Assembly: GCF_018373335.1 (NCBI RefSeq)
Contig: NZ_JAHAHH010000078.1
Coordinates: 1-5,507, forward strand
DNA: 5,507 nt
DNA from: Negativicoccus succinicivorans
GTDB taxonomy: Bacteria; Bacillota; Negativicutes; Veillonellales; Negativicoccaceae
Reading direction: 5' to 3'
A program made the translations under genes and the position numbers. The notes under the pieces were generated by a model. The model worked only from the letters and a program-made list of their open reading frames with translations, did not search any database and was not told the DNA's origin. This document shows positions 1 to 5,377 of this stretch, one piece after another (position 1 is the stretch's first letter; every line of letters starts with the position of its first letter).

Positions 1-904
1 GGTAGTCGGTCACGTTAAACCGGACGGTGATTGTCTCGGCTCGGTTTTGGCGATCACAGAAGCATTGCGCGCCCGCGGCGTGGCGGCCGATATGCTGGTC
101 GACGACACCATTGCGGAAAAATATCTGTTTTTGCCGTTAGCGAAAGAAATACACCGTGAACTTCCCGACAAAGAGTATGATCACATTTTGTTCATGGATT
201 TAAGCACGCCGGCACGCGCCGGCGATTATGCCTGGCCGGAAAACGTGCCGATTGTGAATATCGACCATCACGTTTCGAATCCTGATTATGCGGACATGCT
301 TTATCTCGACGAGCATGCCGCCGCGACGGGCGAAATTTTAACCCGACTCTTTATGCAATGGGGATGGGATATTACGCCGTCTATGGCAGACGCACTCTAC
401 ATGGCGATTGCTACGGATTGCGGCTTTTTCCGCTACGGCAATACGACAGCGCAAGCGCTTGCGATGGCGGCCGAGTTGGTAGATCGCGGTGCACGCCCTG
501 ACCGTATTTCGCAGGCCATGGACTCATTGCCGAAAGAGGCGTTGACGATTTTGGCGCCGATCATGTCCACATTGCAATTTGCGGCCGATCACCGACTGAG
601 CTATATCGTTATGGATCAAGCGGCCATTGCCGCCGGTCGTCACTATGTCGATACCTATCTCGATTTGGCTCGCAACATCGAAGGTGTGGAACTCACACTG
701 CAATTTAAGTATGATGAGCCGCAAAAAACGTATGTAAGCTTCCGTTCTAAAAACAGTGTCGATGTATCGAAGTTGGCAGCACAATTCGGCGGCGGCGGAC
801 ATATTCGCGCGGCAGGGTGCACCATGTACACCGACCTTGCGACGGCGATCGCCGAAGTGTTGCCGAAAGCAGAGGCTGCATTGACTCATGCAGGGAATCA
901 TTAA
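1..904 (+). CDS. nrnA: NrnA-like DHH/DHHA1 phosphoesterase (oligoribonuclease / pAp phosphatase), 5'-partial
   Basis: The gene is already open at the window edge, with its first whole codon at base 2; the TTG at 47 is internal because the DHH-family motif I lies upstream of it. Seen, numbering visible codons: motif I HVKPDGD (His4, Asp8, Asp10), motif II FMDLS with Asp66, the signature DHH at 88-90 (bases 263-271), motif IV TDCGFF with Asp139, and the DHHA1 substrate-binding loop FGGGGHIRAAG (Gly263-His267). About 300 residues are visible, and family members are about 310-325, so perhaps 15-25 N-terminal residues are missing. Known for the family: cytosolic, Mn-dependent 3'-5' degradation of 2-5 nt RNAs and dephosphorylation of 3'-phosphoadenosine 5'-phosphate. 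The motif positions held by Thr or Ala in many relatives are Cys here (Cys11, Cys140). It overlaps truB by 17 nt, the usual Firmicutes neighbour. Family confident; the balance between nanoRNase and pApase activity is inferred. Confidence 0.93.
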   Translation, partial: VVGHVKPDGDCLGSVLAITEALRARGVAADMLVDDTIAEKYLFLPLAKEIHRELPDKEYDHILFMDLSTPARAGDYAWPENVPIVNIDHHVSNPDYADMLYLDEHAAATGEILTRLFMQWGWDITPSMADALYMAIATDCGFFRYGNTTAQALAMAAELVDRGARPDRISQAMDSLPKEALTILAPIMSTLQFAADHRLSYIVMDQAAIAAGRHYVDTYLDLARNIEGVELTLQFKYDEPQKTYVSFRSKNSVDVSKLAAQFGGGGHIRAAGCTMYTDLATAIAEVLPKAEAALTHAGNH

Positions 905-1745
905 TGTACTGAAGCCGGCCGGTATGACATCCCATGATGTCATTTACGTTTTGCGAAAAATTTACGGCATTCGTAAAATAGGCCACTCCGGCACATTAGA
1001 TCCTTTGGCCGCGGGCGTTTTGCCGGTATTTCTGGGCAAAGCGACGCGGCTTTTGGCATGGGCGCCGACAGAGCCGAAAGTGTATCTTGCGGAGTGGTTG
1101 GTGGGCATCGCTACCGATACGGAAGATACGAGCGGAACGATTGTGCAACAAATAAGCGCTATCCCCGAACTTACGGCAGAGCAACTCGAAACCGCCGCCG
1201 CCTCATTTCGCGGTACGATTTTACAACGGCCGTCGCAATATTCCGCGATCAAAGTGGATGGACGTAAAGCCTACGAACTGGCGCGGAAAAATCAGAAGGT
1301 GGAATTGCCTGCGCGTGAAATCACGATCCACGAGTTTACGGACATTTCTTACCAATTACCGTATTTGCGCGCGCGCATCGTTTGCTCGCAGGGAACGTAT
1401 ATCCGCGCATTGGGAAGAGATTTCGGTAAGTCCTTGGGCGTACCGCTGACGATGTCGTTTTTGGTGCGGGAACAGGTCGGCAATTTTACGCTGGAAGATG
1501 CGTGGACACTCGAAGAAATTCGGGCGGCGAAAGAGGCGGCGTTACGTCCTGCGACGGATGCTATACGCCATTTGCCGCAATATGGGGTGCCGACTGCAGC
1601 TGCGGAACGCTTTCGCCACGGTCAGACGATTCGCGGTACGATCAGTGATGTAACGGCTCTGTGGTGTGATGGACAATTCATCGGTCTTGGCAAGCCGGGG
1701 AAAGAAGGAGGCATACGGCCTTATAAAGTGTGGGTGGAAGAATGA
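888..1745 (+). CDS. truB: tRNA pseudouridine(55) synthase TruB
   Basis: Converts U55 in the T-loop of most tRNAs to pseudouridine; a cytosolic stand-alone enzyme. Seen: the product is 285 residues, normal for Firmicutes TruB. The N-terminus reads MQGIINVLKPAGMTSHDV, the standard opening of the family, so the ATG at 888 is the right start despite a 17-nt overlap with the upstream gene. The catalytic loop GHSGTLDPLAAGVLP carries the nucleophile Asp38. Tyr66 (KVYLAEW), the YSAIKVDGRKAYELAR segment (118-133) and CSQGTYIRALGRD (166-178, with Arg173) are the other active-site motifs. Gln168 sits where a Lys is common (CSKGTYIR). Residues from about 215 to the end form the smaller C-terminal PUA-like RNA-binding part. 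No strong Shine-Dalgarno sequence precedes the start, so translation probably depends on coupling to the upstream gene. Its stop overlaps the ribF start. Confidence 0.96.
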   Translation: MQGIINVLKPAGMTSHDVIYVLRKIYGIRKIGHSGTLDPLAAGVLPVFLGKATRLLAWAPTEPKVYLAEWLVGIATDTEDTSGTIVQQISAIPELTAEQLETAAASFRGTILQRPSQYSAIKVDGRKAYELARKNQKVELPAREITIHEFTDISYQLPYLRARIVCSQGTYIRALGRDFGKSLGVPLTMSFLVREQVGNFTLEDAWTLEEIRAAKEAALRPATDAIRHLPQYGVPTAAAERFRHGQTIRGTISDVTALWCDGQFIGLGKPGKEGGIRPYKVWVEE

Positions 1746-2677
1746 AACGAGCGATGTATGAAACGGCGGCGCGCCGTACCGTTTTAACTATCGGCAATTT
1801 TGACGGCGTGCATCGCGGGCATGTCGAAGTTCTTTGCACCGCTCGCGCACTCGCGGATCGGGAAGCGGCGCGGCTGGTGGCCGTGACGTTCACGCAAACC
1901 CCGAAAGCGGCATTAACGCCGGAGGCGTATGCCGGTGATTTATTGACGCTTGCGGATAAAGAAAAATATCTGCGACTGCAGGGCGTGGATGAAATTATCT
2001 GGCTCCAACCGACGGTTGCGCAGATGCGGCAAAGCGCGACGGAGTTTTTGCACATGTTGCAAAACAATCAACACGTCGTCGGTGTGGTAGTGGGAGAAAA
2101 CTTTCGTTTCGGCGCCGATGCGCAGGGGACGGTTATGACCTTACAGAATTATGCCGAAGACGCCGGTTGGGAAGTTATTTCCGTGCCGTTACTGCAAGAC
2201 GCCGGCGGCGTGGTCAGCAGTTCGGAAATTCGCGCGGCCATATTGGCGGGTGAACCGGAACGGGCAGCGACATTGCTCGGACGGTATTGGTCGATTGATG
2301 AAGTAGTTTTGCACGGCGATCAACGCGGTCGCACACTCGGTTTTCCTACCGCCAATATGGCATTGCATGAAGGTCGTGTCGCGCCGCGTAACGGCGTGTA
2401 TGCTACCGTGGCCTGTTACGACGGTACCCTTCTTAAAGGTGTTACCAATGTCGGTACTAATCCGACATTTACCGATGTACCGACGCGGGTGGAAACCTAT
2501 TTTCCCGATTTTTCCGCTAATTTATACGGAAAACGCTTCCGTCTGTTCTTCGTTGCGTATCTGCGTCCGGAAGAAAAATTCTCCGAGGTCGCCGCTTTGA
2601 TTGCGCAAATGCATAATGATACCGATCGTGCGTTGCACAATTTAACAGAGAAATTAAATATTGACATGTGTAGGTAA
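1742..2677 (+). CDS. ribF: bifunctional riboflavin kinase / FAD synthetase RibF
   Basis: Phosphorylates riboflavin to FMN and adenylylates FMN to FAD in the cytosol. Seen with the start at ATG 1742 (311 residues): the N-terminal nucleotidyltransferase-type FAD synthetase domain has TIGNFDGVHRGH (16-27), GENFRFG (118-124; Asn120 replaces the usual Asp) and SSSEIR (159-164). The C-terminal riboflavin kinase domain has GDQRGRTLGFPTAN (192-205, the PTAN metal/nucleotide motif), NGVYA (217-221), TNVGTNPTF (235-243) and the probable catalytic Glu251 in VETYFPDF. Start choice: ATG 1742 overlaps the truB stop as ATGA and has GGAAG just upstream. The GTG at 1730 would add four residues inside truB and is less likely; ATG 1754 is a possible alternative. 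The last codons overlap a promoter for the next unit. Order nrnA-truB-ribF is classic. Essential housekeeping gene; no FMN riboswitch is seen. Confidence 0.95.
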   Translation: MKRAMYETAARRTVLTIGNFDGVHRGHVEVLCTARALADREAARLVAVTFTQTPKAALTPEAYAGDLLTLADKEKYLRLQGVDEIIWLQPTVAQMRQSATEFLHMLQNNQHVVGVVVGENFRFGADAQGTVMTLQNYAEDAGWEVISVPLLQDAGGVVSSSEIRAAILAGEPERAATLLGRYWSIDEVVLHGDQRGRTLGFPTANMALHEGRVAPRNGVYATVACYDGTLLKGVTNVGTNPTFTDVPTRVETYFPDFSANLYGKRFRLFFVAYLRPEEKFSEVAALIAQMHNDTDRALHNLTEKLNIDMCR

Positions 2678-2689
2678 GATTGTTAGAAT
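2661..2689 (+). promoter_or_regulatory. near-consensus extended -10 sigma-A-type promoter overlapping the ribF 3' end
   Basis: The -35 box is TTGACA at 2661-2666 (6 of 6 matches). A 17-nt spacer leads to the -10 box TAGAAT at 2684-2689 (5 of 6), preceded by TG at 2681-2682 in the correct extended -10 position. The predicted start is around 2695-2697, giving a leader of about 68 nt for the dehydrogenase gene. The -35 box and most of the spacer lie inside the last codons of ribF. Transcription from here meets an intrinsic terminator after about 20 nt. Read from sequence only. Confidence 0.75.
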
Positions 2690-2716
2690 AAGTGACAATA
2701 CCCGGGCAAAGTTATG

Positions 2717-2743
2717 AAACCGCCGTCTTGGCGGTTTTTGTTT
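2717..2743 (+). terminator. intrinsic terminator in the ribF-dehydrogenase gap
   Basis: The left arm AAACCGCC (2717-2724), the 5-nt loop GTCTT and the right arm GGCGGTTT (2730-2737) give a perfect 8-bp stem. The U-rich tail continues as TT-G-TTT to 2743. The GC core is only 5 bp and the U tract is interrupted by G2740, so strength is probably moderate. It can end the nrnA-truB-ribF transcript. However, it lies downstream of the 2661-2689 promoter and only 20 nt before the next start codon, so it should also act on transcription into the dehydrogenase gene. No clear alternative antiterminator pairing was found by eye. Confidence 0.8.
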
Positions 2744-2750
2744 ATCGAAA

Positions 2751-2757
2751 AAGGAGG
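2751..2757 (+). promoter_or_regulatory. strong ribosome binding site deciding the dehydrogenase start
   Basis: AAGGAGG lies 6 nt before ATG 2764. It fixes that start over the in-frame GTG at 2692, which would place 24 extra residues across the terminator hairpin and before the family's normal N-terminus. Confidence 0.85.
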
Positions 2758-2763
2758 GATTTC

Positions 2764-3864
2764 ATGAAGTCGTACACCGTTAATATTCCGGGGTTCACGA
2801 TCGGCGGAGATGATGCGTATGCAGCCATTGAAACCGTTTGTGCAACGTACGGGAAAACGGTCGCCATTTTAGGCGGCGAAACAGCGCTTGCAAAAGCGCG
2901 GCCGGCATTAAAAGCGGCTCTTCAAAAGACATCACTGGAGGTAACGGACTGGCGAATGTACGGCAAAGAATGTTCTTTTGCCAATGCCGAACGACTGGCG
3001 GAAATTCCTACCGTTGCTGACGCGGATATGTTGTTTGCCGTCGGCGGGGGCAAAGCGATTGATACGGTCAAGGTCATCGCCGGGGAATTGCAAAAACCGT
3101 TTTTTACGTTCCCGACCATTGCGGCGACTTGCGCGGCCGTGACGAGTATCGCAGCCGTTTATTTGGAAGACCATCGTTTTGATCGCGCCTATGATGCCAA
3201 TCATCCCCCGATTCATACGTTTATTAATGAACGTATTATCGGTTCCGCACCGGTGCAGTATCTTTGGGCGGGGATCGGTGACTCGGTAGCCAAATATTAT
3301 GAAAGCCGACTGTCCGCGCGCGATCGTTCGATTCTTCATTCCAATCAGGTGGGCGTGACGCTCAGCGGCATGTGTGCCGAGCCGTTGATGCAGTCGGCTG
3401 TCACCGGTTATAAGGACGCGCAGGCAGGTAAAACCAGCGAAGCGTTGCGGCAAACAATCCTCAATGTGATTGTCAGCACCGGCTTTGCTTCGATTTTTCT
3501 GGAACCGGATTACAACACCGCCGTGGCGCATTCGCTTACGTACGGCTTGGTGGAACTGCCGCAAGTGGAAGCCAACCACATGCATGGTGAGCTCGTTTCG
3601 TACGGAGTGTTGGTGTTGCTGGCGATGGACGGCGCGGATGATGAGTTGGCGAAAGTATATGACTTTAATCGCGCCATGCAATTACCGACCTGTCTTGCCG
3701 GTATCGATGTGACGGTCGATGAATTGGAACCGGTTTTGACACGTGCGTTGCAAACTTTTGATTTGAACGTAATGCCGTACAAGGTAGATAAAGAAATGTA
3801 TCGCAACGCGATCTTGGCGTTAGAAGAATACGACCGCTCGCGAAAAGAAGTGATTGGAGCATGA
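2764..3864 (+). CDS. iron-containing alcohol dehydrogenase-fold oxidoreductase, glycerol dehydrogenase-like; probable hydroxycarboxylate dehydrogenase (YbdH/HcxA-like)
   Basis: Probably an NAD(P)-dependent, metal-dependent cytosolic reductase of 2-oxo acids. Seen (366 residues): an N-terminal nucleotide-binding domain with GGGKAID (94-100) and a helical metal-binding domain. The ligands Asp173 (GIGDSVAKYYE), His256 (AVAHSLTYG) and His274 (NHMHGELVSYG) match the Asp173/His256/His274 metal site of Bacillus glycerol dehydrogenase. The segment PTIAATCAAVTS (117-128) has Cys123 and Ala125 where true glycerol dehydrogenases read STDAP, so the glycerol-contacting Asp is missing. As I recall, E. coli YbdH (HcxA, reducing 2-oxoglutarate and 2-oxobutanoate) has the same ATCAA motif and similar GIGD and HG segments. 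It overlaps the aminotransferase by ATGA, which supports a 2-oxo/2-hydroxy acid role. Automatic annotation may say glycerol dehydrogenase. Fold confident; substrate inferred. Likely controlled at the leader terminator. Confidence 0.88.
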   Translation: MKSYTVNIPGFTIGGDDAYAAIETVCATYGKTVAILGGETALAKARPALKAALQKTSLEVTDWRMYGKECSFANAERLAEIPTVADADMLFAVGGGKAIDTVKVIAGELQKPFFTFPTIAATCAAVTSIAAVYLEDHRFDRAYDANHPPIHTFINERIIGSAPVQYLWAGIGDSVAKYYESRLSARDRSILHSNQVGVTLSGMCAEPLMQSAVTGYKDAQAGKTSEALRQTILNVIVSTGFASIFLEPDYNTAVAHSLTYGLVELPQVEANHMHGELVSYGVLVLLAMDGADDELAKVYDFNRAMQLPTCLAGIDVTVDELEPVLTRALQTFDLNVMPYKVDKEMYRNAILALEEYDRSRKEVIGA

Positions 3865-5045
3865 AGTTTTCTCGATTAACACAGAATTTTGCTCCGTCGG
3901 ATATTGATATGCTGCTCAAATTGACGGCGCAACCGGAAGTGATTTCGTTCGGTGGCGGTTTACCCGCACCGGAAACATTTCCGATTGAAACGTTAGCGGC
4001 CGTCACGCAGGAAGTATTTGCCAAAGACGGTGTGGCTGCCTTGCAATACGGACCTTCGCGCGGCTACTTACCCTTACGGGAATATCTGTCCGATTGGTTC
4101 CAAAATCATTTGCAGACAACCGTAGCGCCGGACGATATTTTAATCACGGCCGGATCGCAACAGGGTCTGGATCTTTTAGCTCGTGTGTTTTTGGATCCCG
4201 GCGATGTATTGTTGGTGGAAGGGCCGTCTTACATCGGCGCTCTGAATGCTTTTGATCTGGCGCAGCCGACGTACGTGGAAATGCCGATGGACGAAGAAGG
4301 TGTGATTCCGGAAGCGCTGGCGGAAATTCTCGCTACGCAAAAAAAGGTAAAAGCCATTTACGTGATTCCGGATTTCCAAAATCCGACCGGCATTACCTGG
4401 TCGCTTGAGCGCCGGCAAAAGTTCATGGAGCTTGTCAATCAATATGAAATTCCGGTGTGGGAAGATCATCCGTATGGTGAATTACGTTTCTCGGGAGAAG
4501 CGTTACCGACATTAAAAGCGCTGGATACGAAGCACCTTGTTACTTTTCTGGGGACATTTTCCAAAACGTTATCACCCGGTTTACGGATCGGCTACTTGGC
4601 GGGACCTGCGGAAGTCATCGAACGCGCTGACTTTATAAAACAGGCGGCGGATCTTTCGACTTCGTCTTTGGTGCAGCGGCAAGTGGCTGCGTTTTTGCAG
4701 GAAGCGGATTATGAAGGTCATGTCGCGGCGAATGCGGATTTATATCGGCAACGTCATGATGTGATGCTGACCGCTATGCAGCAGCATTTTCCGGACAATG
4801 TGCATTGGACGGAACCGCGCGGCGGCTTGTTCATCTGGGTGGAATTGCCAAAGGGTTGTGATGCGCGTGACGTGTTGACGCAAGCGTTGCAAGAAAATGT
4901 TGCGTTTACGCCGGGAGAAGGATTTTTCCCGGTGACAAAGCAGAAAAATTATTTCCGACTAAACTATTCAAGTATGGACGAGGCGCGCATTCGTGAAGGC
5001 ATTCGCAAGATCGGCGAAGTGTTGCACAGAATGTTGCACTCGTAA
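3861..5045 (+). CDS. PLP-dependent aminotransferase, class I/II, LysN/MocR-type (2-aminoadipate or aromatic/branched amino acid transaminase)
   Basis: Transfers an amino group between an amino acid and a 2-oxo acid, in the cytosol. Seen (394 residues, normal for the family): the N-terminal SFGGGLPAPETFP (29-41), the AGSQQGLD cofactor-phosphate region (97-104), PDFQNPTG with Asn174, EDHPYGELRF with Asp202 and Tyr205, the Schiff-base lysine Lys235 in GTFSKTLSPGLRIGY, and Arg366 (NYFRLNYS) for the substrate carboxylate. All catalytic residues are present. There is no helix-turn-helix domain, so it is an enzyme and not a MocR regulator. This branch includes 2-aminoadipate, kynurenine/aromatic and branched-chain transaminases, and the sequence alone does not choose among them. 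The ATG at 3861 overlaps the dehydrogenase stop as ATGA; GGAG at 3856-3859 is too close to be an ideal ribosome site, suggesting translational coupling. The stop touches a strong terminator. E. coli ybdH also lies beside an aminotransferase gene (ybdL). Confidence 0.93.
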   Translation: MKFSRLTQNFAPSDIDMLLKLTAQPEVISFGGGLPAPETFPIETLAAVTQEVFAKDGVAALQYGPSRGYLPLREYLSDWFQNHLQTTVAPDDILITAGSQQGLDLLARVFLDPGDVLLVEGPSYIGALNAFDLAQPTYVEMPMDEEGVIPEALAEILATQKKVKAIYVIPDFQNPTGITWSLERRQKFMELVNQYEIPVWEDHPYGELRFSGEALPTLKALDTKHLVTFLGTFSKTLSPGLRIGYLAGPAEVIERADFIKQAADLSTSSLVQRQVAAFLQEADYEGHVAANADLYRQRHDVMLTAMQQHFPDNVHWTEPRGGLFIWVELPKGCDARDVLTQALQENVAFTPGEGFFPVTKQKNYFRLNYSSMDEARIREGIRKIGEVLHRMLHS

Positions 5046-5073
5046 AAAGAGGAATCCGCGGATTCCTCTTTTT
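5044..5073. terminator. perfectly palindromic, probably bidirectional intrinsic terminator
   Basis: A 30-nt perfect inverted repeat has two 15-nt halves (AAAAAGAGGAATCCG and its reverse complement) with no spacer. The RNA would fold as a long stem with a minimal CGCG-type loop and end in U5. Because the A tract on the left mirrors the T tract on the right, it has terminator form on both strands. The left half includes the last two bases of the aminotransferase stop codon. It separates the dehydrogenase-aminotransferase unit from the chorismate mutase promoter, whose -35 box starts 3 nt later. Confidence 0.93.
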
Positions 5074-5075
5074 GC

Positions 5076-5103
5076 TTGGGAAAATACTGCTGTGGGTTAT
5101 AAT
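5076..5103 (+). promoter_or_regulatory. promoter for the chorismate mutase-recD2 unit
   Basis: The -10 box is a perfect TATAAT at 5098-5103. The -35 box TTGGGA at 5076-5081 matches TTGACA at 4 of 6 positions with a 16-nt spacer. The predicted start, about 5108-5111, falls on or just before the AGGAGG ribosome site, so the leader would be only about 10 nt. Confidence 0.7.
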
Positions 5104-5109
5104 ACAGAC

Positions 5110-5115
5110 AGGAGG
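5110..5115 (+). promoter_or_regulatory. ribosome binding site deciding the chorismate mutase start
   Basis: AGGAGG lies 4 nt before ATG 5120. This favours ATG 5120 over the in-frame TTG at 5072, which lies in the terminator tail and would add 16 residues not expected for an AroQ domain. Confidence 0.8.
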
Positions 5116-5119
5116 AAAT

Positions 5120-5377
5120 ATGACAGAACTCGAACAATGGCGTAACGAAATTCGTACGCTGGATACGCAGATCAAGCCGCTTTTTTTGCAACGGCTCGCG
5201 CTGGCGCAGGCGATCGGCCGCTACAAAAGCGAGCACGGCCTGCCCGTTTACGATCCGGAGCGTGAGGCGCAAAATCGCCAAATGCTCAGCGCGGATGTAA
5301 ACCGGACAGAAAGAAAGGCGTATGAAGAATTTTTGCAAGCGGTCATGACCATTTGCCGAAAGGCGCAGCAGTCATGA
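5120..5377 (+). CDS. monofunctional chorismate mutase, AroQ class
   Basis: Rearranges chorismate to prephenate, the first committed step toward phenylalanine and tyrosine; AroQ enzymes are small all-helical dimers. Seen (85 residues): WRNEIRTLD gives Arg8, LQRLALAQAIGRYK gives Arg25 and Lys36, and PVYDPEREAQ gives Asp45, Arg48 and Glu49. These match Arg11, Arg28, Lys39, Asp48, Arg51 and Glu52 of the E. coli P-protein mutase domain. A C-terminal Gln83 aligns with the catalytic Gln88, so the active site appears complete. No prephenate dehydratase, dehydrogenase or DAHP synthase domain is attached, and no secretion signal is present. It has its own promoter after a strong terminator and overlaps the recD2 start by ATGA. 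The neighbouring aminotransferase could act on its downstream products, but this is inference. Confidence 0.9.
   Translation: MTELEQWRNEIRTLDTQIKPLFLQRLALAQAIGRYKSEHGLPVYDPEREAQNRQMLSADVNRTERKAYEEFLQAVMTICRKAQQS

Noticed and set aside
47..904. TTG at 47 as the start of the DHH phosphoesterase
   Set aside because: The frame is open to the window edge and the catalytic motif HVKPDGD is encoded upstream at 11-31, so the real start is outside the window.
524..943. 139-codon minus-strand open frame across the nrnA-truB junction
   Set aside because: Composition is typical of a reverse shadow of a moderately GC-rich coding region; both + strand genes are clearly real.
1705..1711. AAGGAGG inside the 3' end of truB as the ribF ribosome site
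   Set aside because: It lies 30 nt before ATG 1742 and 18 nt before GTG 1730, too far for direct use; no convincing hairpin between them would shorten the distance.
2692..2763. 24-residue N-terminal extension of the dehydrogenase from GTG 2692
   Set aside because: It would be encoded by the predicted transcript start and terminator hairpin; AAGGAGG at 2751-2757 sits 6 nt before ATG 2764, which also gives the family's normal length.
2696..2763. Riboswitch or T-box in the dehydrogenase leader
   Set aside because: Only about 20 nt precede the terminator hairpin, too little for a known aptamer or T-box stem, and no T-box consensus or antiterminator pairing was seen.
2932..3681. 249-codon open frame on the minus strand inside the dehydrogenase gene
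   Set aside because: Its translation is rich in Arg, His and Ile with no recognisable family motif, it lies wholly antisense to a gene with intact catalytic residues, and no ribosome site or promoter was seen for it.
3736..3764. TTGACA at 3736-3741 as an internal promoter before the aminotransferase
   Set aside because: No sequence resembling TATAAT occurs at a 16-18 nt spacing.
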